Below, piece after piece: positions 39,821 through 52,573 of a stretch of 64,000 nt of DNA. Positions within the stretch are counted from its first letter, which is position 1. Every line of letters begins with the position of its first letter. The stretch is from contig NC_085086.1 in assembly GCF_963422355.1 (NCBI RefSeq), positions 300,001-364,000 on the forward strand. Direction: 5' to 3'. Origin of the DNA: Corticium candelabrum (lineage: Eukaryota > Porifera > Homoscleromorpha > Homosclerophorida > Plakinidae). Position numbers and translations under genes: made by a program. The notes beneath the pieces are model-generated. The model ran no database searches, was not told the origin of the DNA, and was given only the letters and a program-made list of their open reading frames with translations.

Positions 39821-40388
39821 ACATTTATTTATCTTGAACTTTTAGTTACTAATTTGTTATAGTGATATAACGTTTACTCTATTAGCTTTGATGTTTACAA
39901 TAAACGATCTACGACAGACAGACAAAAACACAAACAAACTGAGAGACAGAAAAACTACAGACAAACAAAAGGACAAACAAACATACATACATACATACAT
40001 ATAAATAATAATTTATTTAAAACCAACAAATAAATAGAAAGCAAAATTCTATAAATTGTTTGTATTTCTCCACTTTCTATTAATTAAATAAAATTATAAT
40101 AATATTCAATATTAATACATTTATTAGTAGTACATAACATCTCATACATCACATTAAATCTCCACCTAATATTTATTGAAAAGTTACAACACACAATAAA
40201 ACAAGAAATACAAACAGATTGGTATATAGAGAACAAACGATTCTTGACTGACCATCAACACAACTCACACCAAAAAGAAGTTTCATCTCTTTGTTAGAAA
40301 TAAAAACGTTGATCTAGTTGATATCTTATCATACGGGATACAACAACAAACATAACACTTTCTTCACTCACACAATCAATCAACTCAC

Positions 40389-40675
40389 AGCGTCAGTCTT
40401 ATTCACGTCTGATCCACTTCTTAATAGCAGCTCAATCATTTCCTTGTTATCATTCAAACAAGCTTGCATGAGAACAGTCCAATTCTATTTTGAGATCAAA
40501 TGACGTGAAGTTCATTTCATCATCCAATACACACATTAGAACACACAACACATACCCCAAACCAATCACGTGTATTAACGTCTGCTCCTCTTTTAATCAA
40601 ACGAGTAACTGTCTCCACCTCATCTCCCTCCACAGCATCATAAAGTTGTTTGTTGATTTCTTTACGTGCAGACAT
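40389..40675 (-). CDS. extra copy of ankyrin exons 1 and 2 (alternative 5' end or fragment)
   Basis: Exon 1 is 40675-40556 (40 codons, LYDAVEGDEVETVTRLIKRG) and exon 2 is 40484-40389 (32 codons, TVLMQACLNDNKEMIELLLR), with intact GT/AG borders, phase 0 and the CRE-like promoter block. No third exon of its own lies between here and the next copy at 36602. It could serve as an alternative promoter and first exons of the ankyrin/death gene, because exon 2 phase would fit exon 3, or be a non-functional duplicate. Confidence 0.55.
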
Positions 40676-40783
40676 TTCCAATCTCCAAAAACACTTTTAA
40701 CTATAGGAAACAAACAAACTCTAACATCCCAACACTCAAATCAACTCGCAAACGAAAGAAAAAGTGAGAAAACATCCACACTA

Positions 40784-40791
40784 TGACGTCA
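40784..40791. promoter_or_regulatory. CRE-like palindrome, third copy
   Basis: TGACGTCA at the same place relative to the exon-1 ATG (40675) as in the other two copies. Confidence 0.5.
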
Positions 40792-41225
40792 TCTTTCTTT
40801 CTCTCATCACTAGCACTCGCAGCATTTCCCAAAAAGCAACGACGTCGTACAACAGTCCACTTATCTACAAGTTACGTTCTAGTTCTCTAGCGACATCACT
40901 AAAATACGCATCATTCTCACATTCTCTCATGCAGCCACAAATAGGCAAAGTATTGCTACAAAAAAATCTACTTACTGCAAAAAAGGCTCAGCGAAGTTGT
41001 GATTCAAGGAATGTCCCCAAAACGAATGATGTCTGCAAATCTACTTTTTCCGCATTCCTTACGCTATTATCCCGGATAACAATGTCCAACAACTCTGTGC
41101 GCACGAGTTGTATCGTTGTTATTACTGTGTCATTCTATTGTTTGTTTAATTAAATGCTTTACTAATTATAGCTGTGGAAATTTACGCTTTTGTTCTGTTT
41201 CAATCGTTATTGCGCTACTGTGTTC

Positions 41226-42219
41226 AACGCGATATTCAAAATATATTATTTTATTGATTTATTACTAATTTATAAATAAATAATAAATGTTTTAATGTAT
41301 TATTAATTTATCACTGTTTTATTTATCTATCATTATATATTGATTTGTTTGTCGGTTTGTCTGCTTGGCTGTTGTTTTGTTTGTTGGTTGGTTGTTTGTA
41401 TATTTTTTGTTTCTTTGTTTCTTTCTTCGTTTGTTTGTTTGTTTGTCTATCTGTATGTTTGTTTAGTTGTTTGTTTGTTTTTTGTTTGGTTGGTTGTTAA
41501 TTTGTTAGTTTGTCTATCTGTCAGTCAGTTTGTCTGTTTGTTTGTTTGTTTTATCGGTTTTTTGTTTGTTAGTTTGTTGTTTGTTCGTTTATTTATTTCT
41601 GAGCTTGTTTTTATGTTTATTTCTTGTGTTTTATTTCATTTTCGTTTCTCTTTTTTGTTTGTTTGTTCATTAGTTAGTTTGTGCTTTTTGTATCTTTGCT
41701 TGTTTGTTAGTTTGTACTTTCCTCATGTTTCTTTGTCCAATTGTTTTCGTATTTATTTGTTTTATTGCTTGTTTGTGGTTAATTTATTAATGTGTTTGTT
41801 TGTTTTCTGTCCCTTTATGTTTATATATTTGTTTTTTGTTTGATCGATTGGTTTTTTTCTGTTTCTTTGTTTATTTCTTTGTTTTTCGTTTGTTTGTTTG
41901 TTTATTTGTTTGCTTGTCTGTTTTTCCATTTTATTTGTTCGTATTTTATGTTTGTTTGTTTGTCTGTTTAACTGTTCGTTTGTTTGTTCATTTGTTTGTT
42001 GGTTGGTTTGCCTGTCTGTTTGTTTGTTTGATTTTGGTTTTTTGTTTGTTTTTGGTTGGTTTTGTCGCTTGTTTGAGAGTTTGGTAACTAGTTTGCTTGT
42101 TACCTTGCTTGTTTATTTATTTATTTGTTTGTGTGTTTGTTTGATTGTTAGTTTGTTCGCTTGTTTGTTTTTCTGTTTACTTGTTTGTCTGTTTAATTGT
42201 TTGTTTGTTCACTTGTTAG
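41226..42219. repeat. contracted 19-bp satellite (41226-41345) and TTTG array
   Basis: Right-arm equivalents of 4490-6215. Only about 0.1 kb of the AT satellite remains. The TTTG array runs up to the acceptor of the OTU-like exon. Confidence 0.88.
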
Positions 42220-42380
42220 TTAATGATGTGTCTGTGAATCGTAACTGTATGTATTATGCCCTAATGTATCAGCTTGAAAGTAATGGTTCTTGTAGTGCAA
42301 GTGTTACTGAGATTGGAGAAATGACTGCATCCAATCTTGAGAAACATTGTGATTTCTATAGTCAATTTCTAATTATATAA
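42220..42380 (+). CDS. OTU-protease-like terminal exon (right-arm copy)
   Basis: Mirror copy of 4329-4489, plus strand, after acceptor cttgttag and ending TAA. The motif reads N-R-N-C-M-Y-Y-A-L-M-Y-Q-L: the Cys is kept but the Asp of the D-x-N-C box has become Asn (GAT to AAT). The downstream residues (SCSASVTEIGEMTASNLEKH) are the same. The poly(A) signal is at 42524-42529. Upstream exons are not found. Loss of the Asp and absence of a downstream His argue against protease activity. Confidence 0.42.
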
Positions 42381-42523
42381 GTGCATTTATTCCGCCAATT
42401 TGCCTTTGTGCATCATCGTGTCTGTCAGTTAGTCAAGTTGTGCGTCTGTCTCTCTTTTATACTTATCCGTCTATCATCCTGTCCATCTCTTTCCCTCAGT
42501 TCGCTGTGTGTCTTTGTAATAAC

Positions 42524-42529
42524 AATAAA
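42524..42529 (+). terminator. poly(A) signal AATAAA
   Basis: 144 nt after the stop of the OTU-like exon, conserved in both arms. Confidence 0.6.
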
Positions 42530-42569
42530 ATTCATTTATACACATAATACTGACAATCAACTCACATCC

Positions 42570-45300
42570 GAATTTTTGGATTTATTATTAATACATTGAT
42601 TTATTTTTAATTATTTGATTTAATATTAATATATTAATTTATTATTAATTAATTGATTTGTTATTAATTTATTTATTTATTATAAATTTATTAATTTATA
42701 TTTATTTATTATTTATTATTAATTGACTCACTTTTTATTAATTAATTATATATAATTAATTTATTAACATATCATTAATTTATTAATTTATCATTAATAT
42801 ATTGATTTATTGATAATTTATTATATTATAATAATTATTTTTTAATTGTTTATGAATTAGTGTTTTAATATTAATTTAATAATTTATTATTAATTTATTA
42901 TTAATTTATTAATTTATTCTTAATTTGTTAATTTATCATTAATATATTGATTTTTTAATAATTTAATATTTTATAATAACTATTTATTAATTTTTTTATA
43001 AATTTATTGTTTTAATATTAATTTATTAATTTATTATTAATTTATTAATTTATTAATTTATTATTAATTTATTGATTTATTATTAATATATTAATTTACT
43101 ATTAATTTATTATTATATTATTGATATATTGGGTTAGTTATTAATTTATCATTTATAATTAATTTATTATTAATTTATTTATTTTATTTAATTTATAGAT
43201 TTATTATTAATTGATTTAATAATTATTAACTTACTTATTTACTATTTATTTATTAAATTGCTAATTTATAAATTAATTACACATTTATTAATTTATATTT
43301 AATTTATCACAAATTTCTTCCTGTATCATTAAATTATTGATTTTTTGTTTTATTTTGGTTTGTCTTTTCTATCTTTTTTGCTTTGATTGTTTGTCTGATT
43401 TTTGTTGCTTTTGTTACATTTTGTTTGCTTTTGTGTTCTTTTTCTTTGTTTGTTTGTTTGTCTGTTTCTATTTGATTGTTTGTCTGTTTTGTCTGTCTGG
43501 ATTTTTTTGTTTTATTGTTTGTTTTTTTGTTTTTTTGTTTGTTTGTATGTTTGTGGGTTGGTTGGTTGGTATTTGTTTCTTTGTTTCTTTGTTTATTTGT
43601 TTATTTGTTTATTTGTTTGTTTGATTGTCTGTTTGTTTGTTTGTTTGTTTTTTGTTTGTTTTTTATTTGTTTAACTTTTGTTTGTTTTTTTGTTTGTTTG
43701 TTTGTTTGTTTGTTAGTTTTTGTTTGTCCGTTTGTGTATCTGTTAGTCTGTCTGTTTGTTTATTTGTTGTGTCTCTTAGTATTTTGTTGGTTTGTTCGTT
43801 AGTTTGTTTGTTTGTCTATTTTTATTCTTTTAGTTCGTTTATGTTTTTGTGTCTTTGCTTCTCTGTTTGCATGTTTGTGTGTTTCCCTCTTCGTCTGTTT
43901 GTTTGTTTCTTTATAGGTATTTTACTCATATAGTTTTCTTTGTTCGCTTCTTTTCTTATTTGCTTGTTTTCTAGCTCGTTTGTTGATTGTCTGCTTGTTT
44001 GTTAGTTTGGTTATCTGTTTGTTTGTTGTCTCTTCGTTCGTTTGTTTGTTTCTATGTTAGTTTCATTAATGTTTGTTTTAAGTAATTTGTTAGATTGTTG
44101 TATTTTTTGCCTATCTGTCTCTTTGTTAATTGTTTGTTTATTTGATTATTGTGTGCTTGTTTGTTTGTTTGTTTCTGTTTATTTGTTTGCCTATTTGTTT
44201 GTTTGTCTGTCTGTTTCTTTTTTGTCTCTTTGTTAGTTTGATAGTTTCTTTGTTTCTTTGTTTGTTTTTATGTCCGTTGTTTGTTTGTTTGTCTGTCTGT
44301 CTGCCTTTTGTTTGAAGGTCTGCATGTCTGTTTTTTGTTTGTCTGTTTGTCTGTGTTTTTGGTTTGTTTGTTTGTTAGTTTGTTATCTTATTAGTTTGTT
44401 CATTTGTCTCTTTGGTTGGGTGGATGTTAGTTTGTTAGTTTTTGTTACTTATTTCGTTCGTTTACTTTCTGTAAGTTTCTTTGTCTGTTTGTTTGCTGTG
44501 TTTCTATTTCTTTGTTTGTCTGTCTATTTGTTTTTTGTGTTCTCGTTAGTTTGTTTGTCTGTTTTTTCCAAATATATTCCTCATTCAACTGTTTCTTTGT
44601 TTGCTTGTTTTCTTTTTGGCTTGTTTGCTTACTTATTTGTCCGTATATTTTTGTATGTATGTTTATTCGTTTGTCTGTTTGTCTGTTTTATTTCTTGTTT
44701 GTTTGTCGGTCAGTTTGTCTGTTCGTTTGTTTGCTTGTTCGTTTCTTCATTTCTTAGCCTGTTTGTTTATTTGTTTGTTAGTTTGTTTTTTCTTGGTTTT
44801 CTTTTATTTTGCTTGTTTTTTTTGCTTGTTTGTTTGCTTGTTTATTTGTTTATTTGTTTATTTGTTATTGTGTTCTTTGTTTAATTTTTGTTTGTTTGTT
44901 TATTTGTTAGTTTATTTGTCCGTTTACTTGTCTGTTTATTTTTGGTTTGTTTTGTTTTTTTGTTTATTTTCATTTGTATATTTGTCTGTTTATTTATCTT
45001 CTTATTTATTTGTTTACTTGTCTGTTTATTTTTTTGTTCGTTTGCTTGTTTTCTGTTTTGTTCGTTTATTTTCGTTTGTTTATTTCTTTTTTGGCTATTT
45101 GTCTGTTTATTTGTTTGTTTGTTGATTTGTCTGTTTGTTTTTTTGTTGGTTTCTGTTGTTTGTTATTTATTTTTGTTTGTTTATTTTTGTTTGTTTATTT
45201 TTGTTTGTTTATTTGTTTTTTGTCTGTGTTTTTTCATTTGTTATTTTCTGTTTCCTTTGTTTGTTTGTTGTGTTTTTTGTTTCTTTCTTTGTCTGTTGGT
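42570..45300. repeat. AT-rich tract and long TTTG array of the right arm
   Basis: AT-rich part at 42570-43340 and TTTG/CTGT part at 43345-45300, mirror images of 3345-4070 and 1430-3335. No genes. Confidence 0.9.
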
Positions 45301-45339
45301 GTGTTGTTAGCAATAAATAATAAAATATCAGTAATTTAT

Positions 45340-46741
45340 TACCTGAGGCATGGTAAGCACCCAGAATAGTAGTAGAGGCCAGTTACGTGAAGTACGACTT
45401 GCTAGACGACCTGTGAGACAAACGCGTAGCACGTGACCGAATCAATAATGCAACATACTTATTATAGTTAATATTGAAATGTTAGTAATAGTTAGTAATG
45501 GGTTCTTTGAACCCTCCCACTTCAGCTCTCGTCAACTTGTGATTCTCAACTCGATCGTTAGGGTAGTACATAAATGTTGTTGCTCGAGGTTTTGGTACAG
45601 TCTCAGTAACAGTATGGTTTCTAAGGTAACAACTCAGTCATTAGTTTACGTCCATTATCGTACTGTACACTGTAACAGTAGACTTGACCTACTCTCACTA
45701 AGCGGAGAGACAATTCTGGGAATGACGATCTCGAGGGCTAAGTGGGACTAAAAAATTTAGACTGCGTCGAGACTAATTGTACAGTGTACATAAATCTAGC
45801 TGCGCACAGTTTTTTGGTACAGTATGGCTTCTGAAGTAACATACGGGTTGCTAATTTGCAATGGCTTCTTCAGTGAAGTCGAAGTCAGGACTGCGGAAAA
45901 GGATCGAAACAAACTGTTTCCATAGAAGCTTTCTTCGGAAAAAAAAGAAAGAGCGGTAACATTTGCCGGGCTAGCAAAAACATAAAGACTTGCAAGATCA
46001 ATTCAAATTCTCCTTTCAATCTCGAGGAAGTCAGCTCACAGTCAACCCCGGGTCCAGGTGCAGATGGTTTTTGTAGGTCTTCCAGCGAGGTTCGTGACGA
46101 AACAGGCAATCAATTTCTCGATAGTGAACTTGGTGATTTGCTTGCAAGACAGCTAGACTGGATTCTACGCTCGCCTGTTTATACCCATATGTCTGCATGA
46201 ATGTGTACGTCGATCGTAACGAGAACCCGAAGGGACATGCAGCTGTATACCTGTACAGTAGACCGCTCAGAGTGGGGTAGGCGGCTGGTGTTAGCAACAT
46301 ACGTTACGTTAATTTTGGAGTGATCTTGCATAATCATTTACTGGAAATGTGTCACGAAACCCAGCTGACCCTTCGTGTGTTCTCCGGACGCGCAAGAGGG
46401 CCTGAGTACGAGGCAAGGGCTTTTGTATACCTCGATTTGGCAAACCTTATTACGCTACTCAGACACCCAACCACATGATCTGCATAACCCTCAGTAACAA
46501 TCCGTAGTACGTACACTGTACAAGGTAGACGGGAGCAAAGTATTCGTATTCAGAAACACATCAATGTACTTGCAAATTGTAGACTATACAGTAAAACTCA
46601 TTGCTTTTACACCATTTAGAAGGACGACCTTTTCTATTGTTCTTTTTCTTCAGCATTTTGCAAGACAAAATGTGGCAATAGCTTAATTTAATTAATCGGT
46701 GTCCTATGATTTGAATTTTACGGTATCAAGAAGATACTAAT
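45340..46741. other. outer unique block of the right arm
   Basis: Mirror of 1-1400. On the plus strand a frame near 46020-46199 reads STPGPGADGFCRSSSEVRDE and on to VYTHMSA then stop, preceded by a possible ctcacag acceptor. The left arm has a stop inside it. Function unknown; possibly a terminal exon. Confidence 0.4.
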
Positions 46742-46787
46742 ATTTCTATTTTACATTCAACTGTATTATTAATTATTTTACTATAGA

Positions 46788-46890
46788 CTCTCCAACTGAT
46801 GGTCTTGCAGACGTCTGTGTCAATCTTGATAGGACTATCGCTGAAGGGGACATTGACAAACTTTTGAAATGTCACGTTGACTTTGCATGA
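46788..46890 (+). CDS. possible terminal exon, unknown protein
   Basis: Follows a polypyrimidine tract and AG (attattttactatag). It encodes SPTDGLADVCVNLDRTIAEG and on to TGA, with AATAAA at 46909-46914, 19 nt beyond the stop. No upstream exon or homologue recognised. Confidence 0.35.
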
Positions 46891-47113
46891 CCTCACCAGA
46901 GAAGTCAGAATAAAATCTTAACCAAAGAGTCTAATCTGCATCCATCATTCTATCCCCGAACGTTGAAGCATGAATCAAGGGCAAGTTGCATTTCCAGCCT
47001 GCGTGGTTGAAGCAATATCCATGTTTGCACTATAGCACGCATTTAGATGGAGCATTATTTTTGCTGAGCTTGTGATAGTTTGACCCTAGAGCGATTAGTT
47101 GGCAAGCTCTGTG

Positions 47114-48321
47114 TCAATTTGTAAGCAAACCGTTTACATCTTGAGTTAAAGCCTCTAGCTCATAAATTGAAAGATCATGCCCTGCTTGACTATCAAATAA
47201 CAGCAGTGACTCAAATGAGTGAATTTGTCCTTTGATTTCACCATCCTGCGGAGACAATAAATAAACACTAAGTGAAAGACACACTGACAAACAGACGGAG
47301 CAACACCCTGACAGACAGTCGGACAGACAGCTGGACAGACACACTAACAGACCAAAAGCAATGACAGACAAGACGGACAGACACTGACATATATACACAC
47401 CTACCAACAGACAGACATTTAGGCAAACAGACAAACAGACAGACATAAATTCTACACTATGCTCATCTATTTTGAACTTTTAGTTACTATTTTGATATAG
47501 TGATATAACGTTTACTGTATTAGCTTTGATGTTTACAATAAACAATCTACAACAGACAGACAAAAACACAAACAAACCGAGAGACAGAAAAACTACAGAC
47601 AAACAAAAGGACAAACAAACATACATACATACATACAAATAATAATTTATTTAAAACCAACCAATAAATATAAAACAAATTTCTATAAAATGTTTGTATT
47701 TCTCCACTTTCTATTAAATTAAATAAAATTATAATAATATTCAATATTAATACATTTATTAGTAGTACATAACATCTCATACATCACATCAACACATACA
47801 ACAACAAATACAAACACTCACCTCAGCCTTCAGATTACCATCAGCATTAGCTGATAATAACATAACAATTAGTGAATCATAACCATGAAATGCTGCCCAC
47901 ATTAAAGCAGTCACACCCTGTAATAACAATAATTGTGTTTTATTATTTGTATTTAATGTAATATCCGTCCTATCACAAATCCCATTACATCCTTGAAATA
48001 TCATTCCATTCATCCATCCATCCATCCATCCATCCATCCATCCATTCACTCTCAACACTTACACTAGGAGTTGCTTTGTTAACATTTGCTCCTTTCTGTA
48101 AGAAAAATTGTGCAATGGAAATGTAGCCATTATAACAAGCTGTCACAAGTACAGGACATCCCTACAATAGAGTGAGTTGCTATCAACAAACAATAAAACG
48201 AGTCACTCAGTCAATAACATACATCACTACCACACGCATCAGGTGAGGCTCCTGCATTCAAAAGAGCTTCCACCTCACCGACTTCGTTGTTCTCTACAGC
48301 CGTCTCTAACCTCCAATCCAT
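47114..48321 (-). CDS. ankyrin-repeat protein, 4-exon gene
   Basis: Reverse-strand exons 48321-48223 (ATG, MDWRLETAVENNEVGEVEAL), 48161-48063 (GCPVLVTACYNGYISIAQFF), 47917-47822 (GVTALMWAAFHGYDSLIVML) and 47245-47114 (GEIKGQIHSFESLLLFDSQA, stop TGA). All junctions are phase 0 with GT/AG borders. The sum is 426 nt, 141 residues: three ankyrin repeats plus a 43-residue tail of unknown fold. Intron 3 contains a copy of the intron block found next to exon 2 of the ankyrin/death gene (about 47455-47790) and a GACA run. The pairing with the last exon is less certain than the ankyrin exons. Likely an intracellular protein-interaction module; partner unknown. Confidence 0.65.
47270..47450. repeat. 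(GACA)n microsatellite in intron 3 of the 141-residue ankyrin gene
   Basis: Short GACA array with the same acatacatacac marker as the larger arrays. Confidence 0.85.
48012..48047. repeat. (ATCC)n microsatellite
   Basis: About nine catc/atcc units in intron 2 of the 141-residue ankyrin gene. Confidence 0.9.
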
Positions 48322-48894
48322 GTGTGGTTTTCTCACTCATCCTAACATCACATCAACACATCAATCACAACAAATCTTTACAATTTCACTCACAAACGAG
48401 TTATCACTCAACACGACACTCTCACACAAAAAAACTTAGACTTCATCACCATAACTATTACATTACTACTCAATTCAACTTACTAACAAATGCTCTAGGG
48501 CACGCGATTACAGATTGCAACTCGGATCGAGATCTGGGCCCCAAATTCGAACGAGTGATTGTACGCACGCGCCAACATAATTTCTATAAGCACCTGAGTC
48601 ATGTGTGTCTCGTGCACTATTTTGAACTGATATAGATTTCATCGTGATGTCAACTTCTGTCTGCTTTGTGTAACAACTTACTTGTTTATTATAAATTTGG
48701 CAGACGCCAACTAGATTACCTTTTCAATAGCTAGTGGAGTAAATATATATAATAGTTGGTAAATTTTTAATTTTTAATAACGAAAAATAAAATAAAAAAT
48801 TAGAGATCTACATTGATACAATTGGAAATTAATTAATTAATTAATGTGGTGCTAAATTATCCAAGCTGAAAGAGACACCACGGATACTAAACCA

Positions 48895-48912
48895 GTCACG
48901 TGACTCACGTGA
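48895..48912. promoter_or_regulatory. back-to-back E-boxes
   Basis: GTCACGTGAC directly followed by TCACGTGA, about 575 bp upstream of the ankyrin gene start at 48321. Another TCACGTGAC is at 49174-49182. These are CACGTG-core bHLH-type sites; function is inferred. The rest of 48913-49485 shows no gene. Confidence 0.4.
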
Positions 48913-49484
48913 TTAAGTATATATCACATCATTGTACATGTAACGCATTCCCAACAAAGTTTTGTATCAATATTACTAAAGTCCCACTAGCTTGTCCGGA
49001 AATACTGTGAATCATAACCAATTTAGAGTATTCTATATCATTGTTTACTATTTACATTCTACTCTATATTTCATAATACAAAACATCTCTTAAACAAATA
49101 AAAGTATCTAGAATTTAATATTTAGTCTTCCCACTATGAGACGGTTGTTCTCATCTCTATGTCGTAACAAATATCACGTGACCTGTAAAGTAAACATTAC
49201 GTGACCACAATGACAGGAGAGGAAGACCATTTGATGTGTCACTATTATTCCTACTGATAGACGGAGAACATAAAAAGCTACAACAAACACAGCAAAATCT
49301 CAATATAGAATAACTAAGATAATTAAAATCTCTAAATAATACTCAGTTAATCATTAGGGTAAATAGTCTTTCTTGATAATCAGTGTCATGTCATCTATTC
49401 ATTAATTAAGATAAACACAAACCTTTAAATTAAGAGAGCAAGTCAGTGCCATAGTATCATGCAGATTGTCTGTCTGCTTGCGTC

Positions 49485-49596
<112 letters not shown>

Positions 49597-50059
49597 CTAA
49601 ATGATCACTAAATGCCACATCACTCAATTGCAGTTGATCCCTCTACATACAGTACTTGTATACATTATTTGTTGCATGTTTGGGGGCTTATTCCGCCGTT
49701 GCTAGGATTCTTTCTCTCGTTATATTACACACCAACCATAGCAACCCAACCACATGTTGTATATTCACCAGTCAATAAACGTATATTGACCGGTCAATAT
49801 CTGTATATTGCTTACTGACATAAAACACAACTAACTTAAAACGAAAAAAATAGCAAAAGCAAAAACCAACTAGCAATCAATACATGGGCATACCTATTTT
49901 AGATTACAATCTTATTCTTTACCAATAATAACGTTCACAGTACTACAGTTTGTAAAGACTCAGTTAGAAATGACAAATGGATTCTCTCTTTCCGTTTCAT
50001 ACGGCTGTACAAATCTGGACTACTTCGTGTCTCTCCCGACTCCTTGACTTTTGCGTCAG

Positions 50060-51507
50060 TGTAATCTGTGTGTGCATGGCCATTATGCGAAACTTTTCAC
50101 TCTGCAATATTTGCTGCAGTTCAGATGACTCTTTGTATTGTCTCAGTGCTTGCAGGATTTTGTTGCGGTTCTGCCTTGAATGACATGATCAGGGACTCCC
50201 GCTTGAAACGTCCTTGTCGCACTAGTAGCTCAAAGAGCGTGGTTGGTTTAAACTGGAAGACCATGCAGCTTCAATTGTCATCACTTTCATCATTGTAGCC
50301 AAATTGTAATGACCGATTACTTGCTTTGAATACCAAGGACTAAATGAAGGTGTAGATAACAAAAGTTTATAATAGAAGGCTTCTCGAGAAAATCCTGCTG
50401 GCAACTTACTAAGATAGAGATCCAAAACTTGTAGGTGGCAACGATCACCAGCTTCTTCATTAGCGTATCTGATAAACCACAAACCACAAAATGCTATTAC
50501 CTTACAGAGTTACGTTGGAGCTTGACTCTAGTTTACCTTGGGCGCGTTTCCACTAGAGCCTAAACCGGTTTAGCAAGTGGTTTAAGCTAAACTGGTGAGT
50601 TAACCTGTTTCCACCTGCACTAAACCAGATATATTTTAAACCCAAATTGCTTTCTTAATCAAACCTACTTCAAAGTAGGTCTAGCAAAGTGGTTTAGGTT
50701 TAACTGTCACATGACAGTACCGCGCTTGTTTATATGGTTTCTGACAATGCTGTTTTGGATAATATTGACTATTTTACTGGAATAGGATTGCCCTAGAAGA
50801 TGTAAGGGTCGCTAACTTGGGGAAAGAAATCAGCAACTACGGAGAGATAGAAGACGGTGTCCTTGGCCATCGTCATGCAAACTCCTACTAGCAGATGTTG
50901 AATCGGTGACAACCAACAGTTGCTCTGATTTGGTGACAGAGCAGCCCAATACTTCAAAATAAGGCGTTCATACACAGTTTGTTTTGTACATCCCGGATGT
51001 GAAGGTTCCTAGTGGAAACAGTCGTTTTTAAATGCGTTTATGTTAAACTAGTTTAAGGTGCAGCTAGTGAAAATACGGCTCTTGTGACTTTTTTGTTTGG
51101 GTGCCGTAAATCACTTAGTCCACCACTATGATTTTTGGATCGTGGTGCTCAACGTAAATGCAACAGACTTTTGACAATCCGTCAGTGGTTTGGCTGCATC
51201 TAGTTGTGAATCCTTCGTTGAGAGAACGTCTGTCTGTCGGTACTTGCTCTTCTTGTGGATCATCCTTGCTTCGATTACTTCTCCATGTTTCAAATGTTCG
51301 CATCAGCCAACTGTTGCAGGCAGTCGTGTCCTTGCAAATCGTACAATTGCTTTACTCCTGTACTTTGTCCTTGCTCGTCTTTTCAGCAAATCAGTCAAGC
51401 TGGCTAGTACTAGTGGCATGCATTTTGAAACCAATGCGTTTCATCTTTGTTGCAGGCTGAAATTTGTCGTTCTGGTCATTAGTATTGTCTTCTTTTTGAT
51501 TCGACAT
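50060..51507 (-). pseudogene. DUF3504/Crypton-like tyrosine recombinase relic
   Basis: The upstream half (51507-51115) shows the family's N-terminal helix region (WLMRTFETWRSNR) with two stops before it. The downstream half (50482-50060) has RCHLQVLDLYLSKLPAGF and PWYS..VIGHYNLATMMKVM, then a T-N-H-A-L-x-A-T box whose catalytic Arg codon has become TGA, preceded by TAA where Lys is usual. Then FQAGVPDHVIQGRT and, after a frameshift, LQALRQYKESSELQQ. This domain occurs in ZMYM2, QRICH1 and Crypton-derived proteins. A MITE splits the two halves. Multiple stops and frame changes mark it as dead. The identification rests on motif order. Confidence 0.65.
50540..51080. mobile_element. MITE inside the recombinase relic
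   Basis: About 540 bp with imperfect inverted ends: gcgcgtttccactagagcc..taaaccggttta on the left and, inverted, gccgtattttcactagctgc..taaactagttta on the right. The interior has further short palindromes (acctactt/aagtaggt, gtcacatgac). The superfamily is unknown; PIF/Harbinger-like or hAT-like are possible. Confidence 0.5.
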
Positions 51508-51544
51508 TACGCTGGCACAACACGTGGATAATGAACTGTACTAA

Positions 51545-52172
51545 TACTTTTGAGCACGTGATCTTATGGGGCTGACTTGCACGTCAACAACACTTCACAG
51601 CTGTCAAAATGTGGTTGTTTGACATAAAACTTTAGCAGTCATAGCAATACACAACCACTCTAATTTAACTTGAATAATCTATGAACTCTAATTACAGTAG
51701 GATGTTAAAAATGCAACAAATAAGTTAATGCATGGTAGGGTCGACGATATCCAGTTTATTGAAATTGGTCTTTTTGGGTCTTTCTCCTCGATAATTAGCT
51801 TTGGCGAATTAACTTATACGAATTTACTACCAATTACAAAGGAGATTTTATGTATTAAATGTACTAATTTATGGACATTTCCTATATTTGCTATTATAGC
51901 GTGTATATAGTCCCTGATACCGTCTAGCTATCAGTAACGACCGTGTAGATAGTATAAGTTGTTTTGAAATTCTAGAGACAGACAAATTAATTAATTAACA
52001 GTTTGACGAAAACTAACACTAAAAATGAGGAAAACAAGAATTTCAATTGCGATCTCAGCAGCAAAAACGTCACTAGCAAACAAATAAAACTCAAACTACA
52101 AAAGTTAGCAACAAAGAAGCAACGAGAAAGTGATACACATGCATCACTGCAAAATGTGTCTGTCTTTCGTTT
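51545..52172. other. intergenic, nothing recognised
   Basis: AT-rich unique sequence between the recombinase relic and the first ependymin-related gene. Only short ORFs without domain or splice support. Confidence 0.5.
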
Positions 52173-52408
52173 TCAGTTCTCTCTGATTACTGCGCTTTTG
52201 CATTGAGATGGAGGTATAAAGACATTGGCATCAAATCCACCCACGACATTGTAGAAAGTGCTCGTGATGGATGTGCTTATTTCTCCTTTTGATATCACCT
52301 CATAGACAGGAATGCAATCGCCGACTGTAAATGTGCCAATCCAGGTTTCTCCTAAAATAAAGAAATATATATATGTATATATCCGAACCCGCCACGAAAT
52401 TATCAGCA

Positions 52409-52451
<43 letters not shown>

Positions 52452-52512
52452 CGCGCGCGCGCGTGTGTGTGTGTGTACGCGTGTGTGTGTGTGTTTCTGT
52501 GTGTGTTTCTGT

Positions 52513-52573
<61 letters not shown>

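Larger units (their letters stand above)
39156..46741. repeat. right arm of the long inverted repeat
   Basis: Reverse-complement partner of 1-8970, about 30 kb away. It carries the same succession of blocks in mirror order, with a shrunken 19-bp satellite (41226-41345) and a 5'-truncated TIR element (39156-39421). Position 46741 pairs with position 1, so homology may continue beyond what this window can show. Confidence 0.9.
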
